A stretch of DNA of 64,000 bases, taken from positions 87,683,501-87,747,500 of the forward strand of contig NC_091251.1 of the NCBI RefSeq assembly GCF_042477335.2, written 5' to 3'. The translations under genes were made by a program, and so were the position numbers. This document shows, piece after piece, positions 10,990 to 22,361 of the stretch. The stretch comes from Ovis canadensis (lineage: Eukaryota > Chordata > Mammalia > Artiodactyla > Bovidae). The stretch's first letter is position 1. Each line of letters begins with the position of its first letter. The notes under the pieces are model-generated. The model did not search any database. It was not told the DNA's origin and was given only the letters and a program-made list of their open reading frames with translations.

Positions 10990-13135
10990 ACACACCATTG
11001 CTCTGAGGTCTGCTTAATCTCTCAGGTGGAGATGGCCTCTGGGCTGCAGGAACTCTTGCATCTCTTCAGGACAAAGATTCAACATTTTATTACTATTTAA
11101 AACTTTTTCCAACATAGGGGTGTTTTTAACACAACCTGGTCTTGACTATTTAATGGCCTGATTGAAGAGTCTGTCTTGGCAGCCTGGAATGGGCTTTGGA
11201 GCATCCATGGAAATCCCAGTATTTAAAAGTTTGATCCCATTGCTGAGGAGTGGTGGGTCTTCTTCCCACTTAAGAATGAAAATTTCTAGCCACCATTCCA
11301 GATGGGCAGCTTGGGGGCTTTCACAGGCATAATACCCTGACGTTGGGTAGAGGTATGGAGGTCCCTTTACTTTGCTGCTGGTTCCTGGCCGGTAGACAGG
11401 CCATTTCTCTGCTGGTTCCAGTGTGTTGTCCCTGCAGGATGGGGAAGTGGAGACTCACCAGTCTGATGAAGGGACACAGCTAAGGCAATGAGGCTGACCC
11501 CTAAACCAGTCCTGGCAGACAGGGCCAGGCGGGGCCCTAGGTGGACAGAGATGCTGCCTTTCTCTGAGATAGACACCCCCACCCAGGACCTGAAAGTCTT
11601 ACCGCGGCAGTCACTCCACTGTGGTCCTGCCATTGCCTCTGTTACTGCCACTGCCATCTTCACTCCGCTTCCTAGATACACTTGCAAAGACACAAAAGTG
11701 CTGCATGGAGGGATTATCACATCCCCATGAAAATGACGAGGGGGACCAGCTCCTTGGTAGTCAGCCTGGTCATGTAGGGTCCTGGAGGCCAGGGATGCAG
11801 AGCAGGGTGGGTTTCTGGGGGGTGGGGTGGGTCTTGGATGGGGAGAGGTCTGGGACAGTGGGACAGGAAAAGAGAATGGTGAACAGAGGGGAGAGGCCTG
11901 GCCTGCAGGGCTGGGAGGAGGGCCTGGAGCCCAGGACTGGGACCTGCGGAGGCCTTAGTGCTCACCGCTCTGCCTGGTTCAGTCCAGGAATCTTACGTTG
12001 TCACGTGCCGGGGAGAGCGGGTGGTGCAGAGATGCTCCAGAGGCAACTGATTTCTTCTTGGAAGCTGTTAAGGTTATTGATTTAAGTCAGGACAGGCTCA
12101 AGGGCACTAAGAGATTCTCTTGAAAGGAAATCAAACTGCTTCTCTAGGTGAGTATTGCTTTTTATTTAGGCAGGGGTCTGAATCTATTGAGGGGAGAGCA
12201 GCTGGGTTTCACCCCTGGAGCATCTGGGGAGACCTATAAAGTTTATTGATTGACTTACTTAACTTACACTGGCTAATAATAAAACAACTAGATCCATCAA
12301 TCAGCTCCCAGGCCCCCCTTGACAATGATTATAGCATGGATTGATTCCTCCTCAGAGATGGCAGTTTACGGAGAAAGTACCAAGGGGGTGGGGACGCAGA
12401 TGCTACTTAGCGACATTCCAGGGCAGCACTGCCAGGAGCCACTTCTTGCCCAGGTGGGAGTCCCGGGGGAAGGCCCGGAATAGGCTGCCGTGACCTCTCC
12501 GGATAGAAAAGAGCTAGACAGTCCATCAGGAAGGTGGCAGAGGGCTGTCAGACTTCTGTTTGCCAGGTGACAATGGGCAAGTGAGTGAGGATATTGATAA
12601 GAGCAAGGAAGGAGAGGTGTAGGGAGAGGAGCGGCCAGCCAAGATAACTCAGGGGCCAGCACCCCTACCTTGAAGTCTGGAGCAGGGCCCTTTGGAGGGC
12701 ACACTGCAGGCTTGCCCTTGTGCCAACAGGAAGGACTTGGAGGAGGAGTTATTCATCCCATTTACCAAGTGTTTCTATCGGCTTGAGAAGTAAGGCATGT
12801 CCTTACCTGAGGTTATTTGCAGCCTTGCTGGAAAGACAAGCTGTTGCCACTTGAATGAGATAATAACCTGAGATCTTGGATGATGAAATGCTATCAGTGA
12901 CACACGTTCTAAGTGCTATGAGATTTCAGGAAAAGGGAACGCTGTGAGGCTTTGAGGGGCTGGGGAAAGTCTCAGAGAGATGATAAGACTTGAACTGGGC
13001 CTCCCTAATTCAAGAAGAGCAGATGAGTAAATCCATCTTGTAGAAATGTGGCTTTCATTGTCTAAATGGGCAAAGAAATACTTAAGGACTGTGGAATAAT
13101 GTGCACAGTAGTTAGATGTTAGAGCTTGAAGTTAA
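10990..13135. other. Unassigned sequence
   Basis: GC-rich between 11360 and 12720 with overlapping open frames on both strands (the longest 154 codons at 11621-12085), but no domain, no splice-site pattern I trust and no conserved motif. I call no gene. Confidence 0.35.
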
Positions 13136-13137
13136 AG

Positions 13138-13365
13138 TTTTGGTTCCAGCCTGGGAGTTTACCAGTTATTATTCATATGGACAAATAATTGAACATTTAC
13201 AAGTTTTAGTTTTCTTGACTATAAAAGGGGGATAATAATAGTACTAACACGGTAAAGTGGCTGTAAAGATTAAATGAGACTAATGTTTGTAAAGCATTGA
13301 ACACAGTGCCTGGAGCAGAGAAAACATTCAGTAAATGAAAATCATGACCACTAGTATTACTGTCA
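13138..13365 (+). repeat. MIR SINE
   Basis: Plus-order MIR blocks: GGGAGTTTACCAGTTATTA, then GGGGGATAATAATAGTAC, then GTAAAGATTAAATGAGACTA and GAACACAGTGCCTGGAGCA. Confidence 0.8.
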
Positions 13366-13484
13366 GTGGTGGTAATAATAGCTTTCTATTACCACCAGGT
13401 TCTCGAGTGCTTTGATTCCTTGTAGACTACTTGGAGGAATGGATAAAGGGTAAGAAGAGATTGTGTCTCTGTCCAGAGGGAAAG

Positions 13485-13486
<2 letters not shown>

Positions 13487-13518
<32 letters not shown>
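13487..13518. repeat. (TG)n microsatellite
   Basis: An uninterrupted TG run of about 16 units that abuts the 3' end of an antisense Bov-tA, the usual position for microsatellites grown from SINE tails. Confidence 0.9.
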
Positions 13519-13521
<3 letters not shown>

Positions 13522-13718
13522 AAAGTCACTTCAGTCGTGTCTGACTCTCTGTAACCCCATGGACTATAGCCCACCAAGCTCCTTTGTCCATGGGATTCTC
13601 TAGGCAAGAATACTGGAGTGGGTTGCTATTCCCTTCCCCAGGGGATCTTCCGGACCCGGGGATCAAACCTGCATTTCCTATGCTTTCTGCATTGGCAGGC
13701 AGGTTCTTTACCACTGTC
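13519..13718 (-). repeat. Bov-tA SINE, antisense
   Basis: Antisense Bov-tA: TCAGTCGTGTCTGACTCTCT, then GGGATTCTCTAGGCAAGAAT, then GGGGATCTTCCGGACC and a tRNA-derived end near CAGGTTCTTTACCACT. First of three SINEs in a row. Confidence 0.85.
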
Positions 13719-13848
13719 TTTCCTAACAGCTCAGTTGGTAAAGAATCTGCCTGCAATGCAGGAGACCTGCATTGAGACCCTGGTTTGATTCCTGGGTTGA
13801 GAAGATCTGCTGGAGGAGGGATAGGCTATCTACTCCAATATTCTTGGG
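13719..13848 (+). repeat. Bov-tA SINE, 3'-truncated
   Basis: The tRNA-derived head (AACAGCTCAGTTGGTAAAGA) and the start of the BovB-derived part are present. It stops at CAATATTCTTGGG where the next copy begins. It forms an inverted pair with the copy to its left. Confidence 0.8.
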
Positions 13849-14045
13849 CTTCCTTTGTGGCTCAACTGGTAAAGAATCACCTGCAATGCAGGAGATCTGG
13901 GTTTGATCCCTGGGTTGGGAAGATCCCCTGGAGAAGATGAAGGCTACCCACTCCAGTATTCTGACCTGGGGAACTCCACGGTCTGTATAGTCCACGGGGT
14001 TGCCAAGAATCAGACACGACTGAGTAGCTTTCACTTCACTTTACT
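13849..14045 (+). repeat. Bov-tA SINE, full-length
   Basis: Complete from CTTCCTTTGTGGCTCAACTG to GACTGAGTAGCTTTCACTTC. It lies directly after a truncated copy in the same orientation, as for a SINE inserted into a SINE. Confidence 0.85.
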
Positions 14046-14049
14046 TCTT

Positions 14050-15130
14050 TTCCTCTAGAGCCACCTGGAAAGCCTGGAAAAGCACACGGGGAATCATATT
14101 CAAAGTTTGAGCTCGCTTTCATCCAGTGGAAAGAACTTCCATGAAATTATTTCTTTATTTTCTTGGATTCAGAATGTCCTCCTGGCCAGCTGCCCCTCCC
14201 GTCCAGAGCCCAGCCGAGCTCCCTTCCTCATGAACATTCTCCTCATAGCTGTGGCCATCGGGCTCCCTCTTTCCCTATCGCCTGTGCTTCTCCAATGGCA
14301 TGAACGGGGGCTGAACAAGGGCATCAACAGGAGTTGTCTCCTGCTAATCTCTTTTGTGGCTTTGTTGCATTTCCCCAACAAGGTGTGTGTGTCTCAGAAG
14401 TAGAAACTTAAAAGAGTACATGCTCCATGGACCTTAGGAGAGTGATCGAAACTTGTTGAGGCTTCAGACTTTCTTCTCTGCCTAGACTGAAGTTTCTGTG
14501 CTCTCTCCCCTCCCACCCCCATTCCTTTTCACCAAGTCATGCTCAATTCCTGGACCCCAGACACCTGTGGGGTCCTGCCCTGGACCTCTGTGAACTTCTC
14601 AGGATGCTTGAGCCTCACCAGTGAGGAGCCCTACCAGGTAGGAACAGTGCCACTGGCCAGGCTGGGCTTCTGTGAATGACTGGAATGGAAGAAGTTGCCA
14701 CTGTTCTGGGTCCAGGTTTTGGTGTAATTTCTAGCTTCTGTGGACTGGAAGAGAAGTTCCCAGAGAGGTGGCCAAATAGGTTGTAATAAGTTAAGTCCCA
14801 GTCGGGCCTGACAGCAGAGACAGAGTGTGGTCTATGCTGGGAGGCTGGGGAATGACAGCCTCGTCTTGCATTTCTTGTGGCTTTCCTTTAGGACTGGGAA
14901 GACTCCCCTGCACCTCTACATCATTTTTTTGAATCTTGTTTTTCAACAGTCTCCTGGAAAGAAGATTATTGGAACCATTTCTGTTCCTCTCATCCCTGTT
15001 TTATTCTCTAACCCCCAGGGTTAGGCTTAGAGGGAAGATTAACATGGAGATACATGGTAGGTGAGGAGAGAGAGGCTTCTGGACCATTAAAAGAAATGAA
15101 AGCCAAATGGGGAGCATATACGTCAGAAAT
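14050..15130. other. Unassigned sequence
   Basis: A 98-codon frame at 14107-14403 contains a hydrophobic stretch, but nothing in it matches a family I know and there is no supporting exon structure. No repeat recognised. Confidence 0.35.
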
Positions 15131-15133
15131 AAG

Positions 15134-15375
15134 AGGCTTTCCTGGTGGCTAAGTGGTAAAGAATCTACCTGCCAACACGGGAGATGCGGATTCAATCCCT
15201 GGGTTGGAAAGATCCCCTGGAGAAGGAAATGGCAACTCATTCCAGCATTCTTACCCAGGAAATCCCATAGGCCACTCCAGTATTCTTACTTGGGAAATCC
15301 CATAGGCAGAGGAGCCTGGTGGGCTACAGTTCATGGGGTCGCTAAGAGTCGGGCAAGACTGAGTGACTTCACTTT
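15134..15375 (+). repeat. Bov-tA SINE with internal duplication
   Basis: A full-length copy starting CTTTCCTGGTGGCTAAGTGG. The segment CCAGCATTCTTACCCAGGAA...CCCATAGGC is repeated immediately as CCAGTATTCTTACTTGGGAA...CCCATAGGC, a tandem duplication of about 36 bases inside the BovB-derived half. Confidence 0.85.
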
Positions 15376-15390
15376 CACTTTTCATTTTCA

Positions 15391-15513
15391 TGCACTGGAG
15401 AAGGAAATGGCAACCCGCTCCAGTGTCCTCGCCTGGAGAATCCCAGGGATGGGGGAACCTGGTGGGCTGCCGTCTATGGCGTTGCACAGAGTCGGACACG
15501 ACTGAGGCGACTT
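15391..15513 (+). repeat. Bov-A SINE unit
   Basis: Reads CACTGGAGAAGGAAATGGCA to CGACTGAGGCGACTT. Together with the copy before it this makes the A-A dimer form usual for Bov-A2. Confidence 0.85.

Positions 15514-15561
<48 letters not shown>
15514..15561. repeat. (AGC)16 microsatellite
   Basis: Sixteen uninterrupted AGC units at the 3' end of a Bov-A element. Shorter versions sit in the same place at 21518 (nine units) and 24827 (six units). Confidence 0.95.
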
Positions 15562-15563
<2 letters not shown>

Positions 15564-15564
15564 C

Positions 15565-17895
15565 TACTAAGCAACATCAGCACAAGGCCAGGTACACATA
15601 GGCTAGGGACAACCAGTCATATTAGCAAAGATAAAACTGAAGTCTGGCCTAAGTCTCTGCTTCTTTAAGGAGAGGCACTTTGGCCCAAATATCATGGTCA
15701 TTATTCTATATATGGTAGATATTTCTGCAAGCTCATGCTGTCCTTTTTGACTATGTGAGGCCCTTACTTAGAACCCAAAGGGCAAGGAGAGGAGGCCCAG
15801 GAGCCCACTGAGGAGGTGGACAGTGGCATAACAGTAACCAGCCAGTTTAGGGCTTGGAGGGCAGAGATAAGTGACCCCTGACTTCTGCAAGCCCTCCTGA
15901 AAGGCACCATTAGAGATGGAGCAGGGGTGCAATGAGGAGTGTGTGCAGCATCAAGGTGTGAACTTGAAGCAGCCTGGAGAATAAATAGGTTGAAGAAACT
16001 CTAAGAGAAGACAACCTTTTGGGGATCCAACAGAGGCATATTCAGGAGCAGTGGCCTTCCACAGAAACAGTTACATAAAAGGGCTCCTAACCCTTCAGGA
16101 GATGAAAAAAAACAATCTCCAGTGCAATACCAGAGTGCCTTGGGTGGTATTCACAGCACCTCCAGAGGTGGGGAAAGGAGCATGGTTCCTCACTCGCCCT
16201 CTAACTAGTTCTCCTTTGCTTTTTCCTGTGCAGACAAAAGTGGTAGGACTAATGAGCCCTCAGGGAGGGCTGAGAATGGGAGAAAAATGGAACTTCCATC
16301 AGCAGTACTTTCAGCTAGTTGGGTGAGGATTAGGTAAGATATCTTAGAGAACAAGAAAGACATGGGCCACTTTCATTTTTTTCAGGTATATTTGAAAAAA
16401 AGGAGAAATGTCAAAACAGAATCACAAGAATTGTGATTAAAAAAAAACTTTCATTTAATAAATTGGTATAATTTAGCACCAAAGGCACTGAGTTATTCAC
16501 AAGATAATTATAGGGCTTTTAAAATATATGAATTTATAATGTATGACTGGCAGTCTGAGTTAGATAATGGGACAATGTGTTTCAGTTGTATGATGAACAT
16601 CATCGTCTTTCAGTGTTGCTGCGGAGTAGCTCTGAGACTGTATGTGTAACCTCCTTTGGAGATGAATCAAAATTTTAAATCTGAAGCCTTTGGTTGACTT
16701 GGGATAAATAGTATCCCCACACAGTACTTGCCTCCCCAGTAGCCCTTGGATTAGCAGAAATAAGGAGTTTTTACATGGGAGTTTACAAGTGCAGCATTTT
16801 ATAAAGACTTAGAAGACTTAGATAATATTTAATAAAGATCCCTTTGTTGAATTAGGGAGATTTTAAAGAAGGGATTATTATAGCTTTTGGGACAGTATTT
16901 GTGGGGAACCTTTTACCTCTAAGGGCCTAAATGTCTTGAAAGCATTGCCAGTGAGATTTAGTTAGACACATATATTCATGAAAAATCTAAAAAGATGGAG
17001 ATAAAATTGCAAAATGGTGAAAGGAGAATTGTCCCTTCTCACCAATGTGTGTGTGTGTGTCACAAATGTTGTGACCCATTTCCAAGGTTTGGGCCTCGCT
17101 TGTCCCTTATTCCTGCTGTGTCCAGTTCTGTGGGGTGCCAGCTAGTTCCCACAGGTGCAGCTGACCAGGCTGACCTCAGATCCACTTGGTATGGTCTCGC
17201 TTTCTGCCTTCAGGCCTCTGAGTAATGTTGTGGGTGGGGCCACACGGTAATGTGCTTAGCACACACATGGGTGACCGCAGACGTCCATGGGAAGAATCTT
17301 TGCCCAGTGATTGGGTGGCAGTGGAGAGCTGCTGACACCCCACTTCCCCCTTTCGGTTGTTGCTGAGACATCTTTCAGACAGTGACTCTCTGGTCTCCTT
17401 GGACAGTACAAGCTGAAGACTGGAGGCATGGCCACCTCCAGACACAGCTCTGTCTTAGTTCTTTTTTCTTCCTGCATCAATTCCGTCCTCCCTTGCTTCC
17501 CCTCCTTTGATTGCATTCCCCAGAGAGCTTGCACTCAGGTCTCTGTTTTACGCTCTGCTCTCTGCGACCCCTAAATCCTTTTGTACAGGAGCTAGTGGTG
17601 CACTTGATCTTTTTATTTTTATTTTTTTTTGCACTTGATTTTTGGAATCTCAGTGCAAGAACTGAGACGGGAATTTGTCACAAGCCATCTATTGAAATTT
17701 CTTTTCTTTTTAATTTCTGATTATGTCATTTAACTGTGTTATCTCTCCTTCCTAGCCTTGAGTAACTTATAAATTTGATCATAAAATTTATTGGCTTTTC
17801 ACAGAAAGCCATCAATAATCAACCTCTGTAACCTCATCTCAGGCTTCATTCTTGATAATTACCCTCCTGCAGCTTCACCTCCTACAAGTGCACAG
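15565..17895. other. Unassigned, with a short (TG)n at 17045-17060
   Basis: No gene or clear repeat. Open frames at 16051-16326, 16995-17225 and 17176-17534 overlap on opposite strands without domain content. Confidence 0.35.
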
Positions 17896-17899
17896 ACGG

Positions 17900-18475
17900 C
17901 CAGTCTCTTCCCTCTCAAGCTCTTGTACGTGTTCTTTTTCCTGGGTGGAATACTCGTCCCTCAGATTTTTCGTGTGGATAGTGCCCTATGATGCTTTGTT
18001 GGTTTTTTTTAGCCGCTAAGTTGTGTCTGACTCTTTCAGACCCCATGGACTGTAGCCCACCATGATCCTCTGTCCATGGGATTCTCCAGGCAAGAATATG
18101 GGATTCGGTTGGCATTTGCTTTTCCAGGGTATCTTCCTGACCTAGGGATCAAACCCATGTCTCCCCCATTAGAGGAGGATTCTTTACCACCGAGCCTCCA
18201 GGGAAGCCCCTATCATGCTTTAGGGCTTAGCTCAACTCTCACGCCTCAAAGGGGACCTCCACGACCACTGTGCTTACGTCAGATGGCACTCACCCACTCC
18301 ATGGGTACCACGGATCCATTCATTTGTTTGCCTTTTTATTGTCCATTGCCCTAATTAGAATGAAATCTCCAGGAAGGCTGGGACGAATTCTCCAGGAAGT
18401 CTGTTTTCTTTGCTGTTGTCTCTAGCACCGGTCCAAGTTCTGACACCTGACGGGGGCTCAATCAGTTTTTGATAC
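17900..18475 (+). mobile_element. L2 LINE 3' region, interrupted by Bov-tA
   Basis: L2 3' blocks flank a SINE: TTCCTGGGTGGAATACTCGT before it, and GGGCTTAGCTCAACTCTCAC, CATTTGTTTGCCTTTTTATT and GAATGAAATCTCCAGGAAGG after it. The SINE occupies about 18001-18210. Confidence 0.6.
18001..18210 (-). repeat. Bov-tA SINE, antisense, inside L2
   Basis: AAGTTGTGTCTGACTCTTTC, then CCATGGGATTCTCCAGGCAA, then GGGTATCTTCCTGACCTAGG, ending CTCCAGGGAAGCCCC. Both sides are L2. Confidence 0.85.
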
Positions 18476-18559
18476 ATCCTTTCCACTTCTGCACCGGATC
18501 CCATCCCCTCTCACCTTCTCAAGGGCATTGTGCCACTAACACTCCTCGCTATCATCATC

Positions 18560-18862
18560 ATCCCTTATTAGGATCATTCCCATCAACAGACAAAACACAC
18601 TATAATTTCTCCTACTTAAAAAAAAAGCAAAACAAATAACTGCTCTTAACCCACATCCTTTTTCAGTTGACACACTACATATTTCATATGTTGTATTTGT
18701 TGTCTGTCTCCTGCATTAGATGAGAATCTCCACAAGGGAGAGGTTTGTGTCTGTCTGCGGCTGCATCTCTAATGCCTGGAAAACAGTGCTCACTCACTAA
18801 AAATGTGGTCAATGTATGCATCATTTTGCAGAATGAATGAATTTATGAAACAAAAGAGACTT
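18560..18862 (+). mobile_element. Second L2-type 3' end
   Basis: TTGTTGTCTGTCTCCTGCAT, GATGAGAATCTCCACAAGGG, a CTAATGCCTGGAAAACAGTG block and the terminal GAATGAATGAATTTATG. This is the L2 3' end order, so it is a second insertion or a duplicated end. Confidence 0.55.
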
Positions 18863-19295
18863 TCTTAATCAATAGAGAAAAAAAATCAGTCTATATCTGG
18901 AGCAATGTCTAGATAGCTTAAAAGATAACATTCAACTAATAAGCAATATACATAAGAAAGATTTGCAGGGGTATGTAGTAGCTATCTAATTGTGTCAGTG
19001 ATGTGGGGAAGAATTTTATTCCACTCTGAGGTACTGCCTTCTAATGTGGAAAGCTCAACAAGGCAGTTTAATGGAGAAAGGAAAAACTAGTGACAGGCTT
19101 CTGAGCATTAAGATAACAGCCAGCCTTGTCTTAGAGACGAAAAACTGAGGCTCAAAGGTAGTAATTTTTCTCAGTCTCTGTGTTCTCCCCTTTAATGGCC
19201 TAGGACATAATTATCTATAAAACATATCCAGATAACCAACTCACAGTAAAAGGGAAGTTGTTGTCCTTAGAAATTTAACACCACCAATTTCTTTT

Positions 19296-19683
19296 TAAGG
19301 CTGAGTGCCAAAGAATTAATGCTTTTGAACTGTGGTGCTGGAAAAGATTCTTGAGAGTCTCTTGGACAGCAAAAAGATCAAACCAGTCAATCTTAAAGGA
19401 AATCAACTGTGAATATTCATTGGAAGGACTGATGCTGAAGCTGAAGCTCCAATACTTTGGCTACCAGATACCAAGAGGCAACTCGTTGGAAAAGACCCTG
19501 ATGCTGGCAAAAATTGAAGGTAAAAGGAGAAGGGGCGACAGAGGATGAGATGGTTGGATGGCATCACCGTCTCAACAGACATAGTTTGAGCAAACTCTGG
19601 GAGACAGTGAAGGACAGGGAAGCCTGACCTGCTACGGTCCATGGGGTCCCAAAGAGTCAGACACAGCTGAGTGAACAATTGCT
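19296..19683 (+). mobile_element. BovB 3' fragment
   Basis: GCTTTTGAACTGTGGTGCTG, then GGAAGGACTGATGCTGAAGC, then GACCCTGATGCTGGCAAAAA, then GACAGAGGATGAGATGGTTG, ending CAGACACAGCTGAGTGAACA. Truncated at its 5' side. Confidence 0.9.
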
Positions 19684-20210
19684 TTCCGCAAACTTGACAT
19701 GCAATAATAGAGCCGCCCAGGAGGTGGCGACTCGCCTTTCTCTCCAGGAGGTCTCCACAGTAGCAGGCCACTGAAGGGAGCAGAGCTACTGGGGCCTGGC
19801 TGGGTCAGCCAGGCAGGGCCTTCAGGGAGGAGAGCCCCCAAACAAGGCTCTGCCTCAGAATGCTCCATTCTTGTTGGCTAAACCCCCATAAGTAAAATAA
19901 TTGCTACTGAAAAAGATACAGTTTTAAAGCTTCAGATGCAAAAGAACTACAGATCCGGGATGGTTGGCAGGTTCACAGTCGGGATATTTATCTCAAATTC
20001 AGGGAGTTTGAAAATCTAGGACAGCTCCTTGGCAACCCAGTACTGACGGTCCTTTTGTTTGACTTTTCTGAGGCAACAGCCTCTGAGAGCCAACCAGATT
20101 TTCTCCATGAGAGAGACTCAACCTGGCCAGCATTCTACCACAGGAATTATGAACCTGAGATTTGGGGTCCACATGGGGTCACTCTGAGTCGTATACAACT
20201 GAGCAACTAC

Positions 20211-20461
20211 CACACAACCCCTATAAAGGGGCGCTAGTGGTAAGGAACCTGCCTACAATGCAGGAGACCCGGGTTCCATCTCTGGGTTGGGAAGACCCCC
20301 TGGAGAGGAAATGACCACCCACTCCAGTATTCTTGCCTGGAGAATCCCATGGACAGAGGATCCTGGTGGGCTACAGTCCATGGGGTCGCAAAGAGACACA
20401 ACCGAAGTGACTCAGCACGCACACACACAAGCACACACACACACAAGCACACACAACCCCT
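20211..20461 (+). repeat. Bov-tA SINE with 12-bp TSD and (CA)n tail
   Basis: The repeat CACACAACCCCT occurs at 20211-20222 and 20450-20461, a 12-base target-site duplication. The SINE body runs from 20223 and ends in a CA-rich tail (about 20418-20449). A further truncated Bov-A end lies just upstream near 20168-20210. Confidence 0.85.
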
Positions 20462-20464
20462 GCG

Positions 20465-21240
20465 ACTGGGTGTGGGATCGTGTGTGAGGGTTGGAGGTGG
20501 GGGGTGTGTTGACAGATACTTACAGTTTCTAGAGAAGAAAGCGCATTGTTTTCATCAGTCTTTCACAGAGATCCATGATTCAGAAAGAGGAACTACTCTG
20601 AAAATCTTCCAGCCTTTCTCCCCAGAGGCCTCGTGGACTCTTTACCCCACTCTGTCCCCTGAGATACTCCAGTTCTCCAGCTGTCATTGAGAGGGGCATC
20701 AGGGATTGGCAAAGAGACAGAAACATCAGTTATTTAAACAGAGAGGGTCATCTAATGATTGGAACTAAGTGTAAAGTTGTTATCTAGGTAACAGAAAAGG
20801 CAAAAAGAGTGCACTAAGGTATCACAGGGTCAGCAACTGCAGGAGCAGCCCCCACCCCTAGGACCAGGTGTGGGGAGAGGTGGGAAGTGTTAAAACTTAG
20901 AAACCTGAAATCAGATGTTGAGGAGGAGGTTCTGCTCAGCTGAGCTGGAATCTCTGAGCTACAGAGGGGTCCAGGTGGTTTGGGAGGGGAGAGTGGGGGA
21001 GGTAGGGTGTGGGAACCCGGTGTCTCCCGGGAGGGGGGAGTGTGACGAGGCTGTAAGTGTTGGGGAAATGGCGAACTGCATACACTCCTGCATAAAAACT
21101 GCGTACCCATTTTGCTACAAGATATGCCTTCACTGCCAGGGTGAAGAGGGGAGACTAGGCTAACATGGATAGGAATAGGAAACCCACGCAGGAGGGAACA
21201 AGCCCCTCCTTACTCCTCCAGCCATGCTGTCTCCCTCTAG
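20465..21240. other. Unassigned sequence
   Basis: Purine-rich around 20960-21060. No gene or recognisable repeat before 21240. Confidence 0.35.
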
Positions 21241-21244
21241 GGTC

Positions 21245-21610
21245 TCCCATTGGAAGACTGAATCTGGAGCCAGTTGGCAAAGGTGAAATCTGATTTGCAG
21301 AGTCCCAGCATGGAGGAGCCTGGTGGGCTGCAGTCCATGGGGTTGCAATGAGTAGGGCAAGACTGAGCGACTTCACTTTGAATTTTCACTTTCATGCCTT
21401 GGAGAAGGAAATGGCAACCCATTTCAGTGTTCTTGCCTGGAGAATCCCAGGGACAGGGGAGCCTGGTGGGCTGCCGTTTATGGGGTTGCACAGAGTCGGA
21501 CACAACTGAAGTGACTTAGCAGCAGCAGCAGCAGCAGCAGCAGCTCTAGATCACAAGGCTGAGTACAGAAAGCTAGGTTTGAAGCCCAAGCTGACATAGC
21601 TTCCTCCCCT
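21245..21610 (+). repeat. Unnamed repeat, copy 1, split by Bov-A
   Basis: The segments CAGTTGGCAAAGGTGAAATC with TGATTTGCAGAGTCCCAG (before the SINE) and AAGGCTGAGTACAGAAAGCT with AGGTTTGAAGC (after it) align with an uninterrupted copy at 34870-35075. I could not name the family. Confidence 0.5.
21309..21544 (+). repeat. Bov-A2 SINE with (AGC)9 tail
   Basis: Two A units in tandem (first from about 21309, second from GGAGAAGGAAATGGCAACCC), ending CTGAAGTGACTT followed by nine AGC units at 21518-21544. It interrupts the unnamed repeat. Confidence 0.85.
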
Positions 21611-22239
21611 TGACCTTCCCTCTACTCTGCAATCAAAGCCATAGTCAGCCCATCACTTGTCCTTTAGATTTTCTGTACCTGTGCACAGGGTCCCCTAAGC
21701 TTCGAGGAACACATATTACACTCTCTCAGTGGACGAGCTGATTCCTATTTTTCTAGGCTTGTGACAAGGGCCCTATACTCCCTTCTCCCCACCAGGGATG
21801 GGACTAGACTCACAATACAGCAACAACTTTGCCCAGAAACCCTCTTTTTTCATTTCCAAGCTCCTGGCTGTTTTGTCACTATGAATGAGGGGTACGATAG
21901 TAAACTGGTTTTCTCTGGCTTCCTTTCTTCCAAAGCCTGAACCATTGTCTGAACCTCTCCTTGGAATGTGAGCTCTACTGCCTTCAAAATTTCTAACATC
22001 TTATTATATATGTACTCAGAAAAATGAATAGAGCAACGGGGTTGCCTTATTATTTTCAAATCATCAATATTCTTAGAGTTTTCAAGCCTCAGGAGAGCGG
22101 ACCTTTTAGGTCCAGTGGGGACTATTCAGGTAGAGAAGAGATGCTATGAAACTTGCCTCAGGGTCTCGGAGTTGTCTGTCGGCTGAAACCACTAACCTGT
22201 TTCTAATCCCTGGTAGGAGGATTGACAACTCTGGGATTG
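21611..22239. other. Unassigned sequence
   Basis: No gene or repeat recognised. The minus-strand frame at 21850-22059 has no family match. Confidence 0.35.
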
Positions 22240-22322
22240 CTTCGGAGGACTATCACCTACCTCACTGCTTACTGTGAGGATTAAATGAGATCACATGTGC
22301 AAAAGTATTCTGTAAACTAGAA
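22240..22322 (+). repeat. MIR 3' fragment
   Basis: CTTACTGTGAGGATTAAATG followed by AGTATTCTGTAAACTAGAAG matches the 3' half of MIR. A BovB lies immediately downstream. Confidence 0.65.
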
Positions 22323-22361
22323 GGCAGAGGTGAGCTGGACTGTCGTGAGTATGGAAGCTTT

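Noticed and set aside
11621..12085. A 154-codon open frame in GC-rich sequence
   Set aside because: Frames overlap on the opposite strand (11367-11720, 11717-11965), composition is Gly/Pro/Arg-rich without domains, and there is no exon context. GC-rich DNA yields such frames by chance.
14107..14403. A 98-codon frame with a hydrophobic stretch
   Set aside because: It resembles a membrane segment only in composition; no family match, no upstream context, and the opposite strand is open too.
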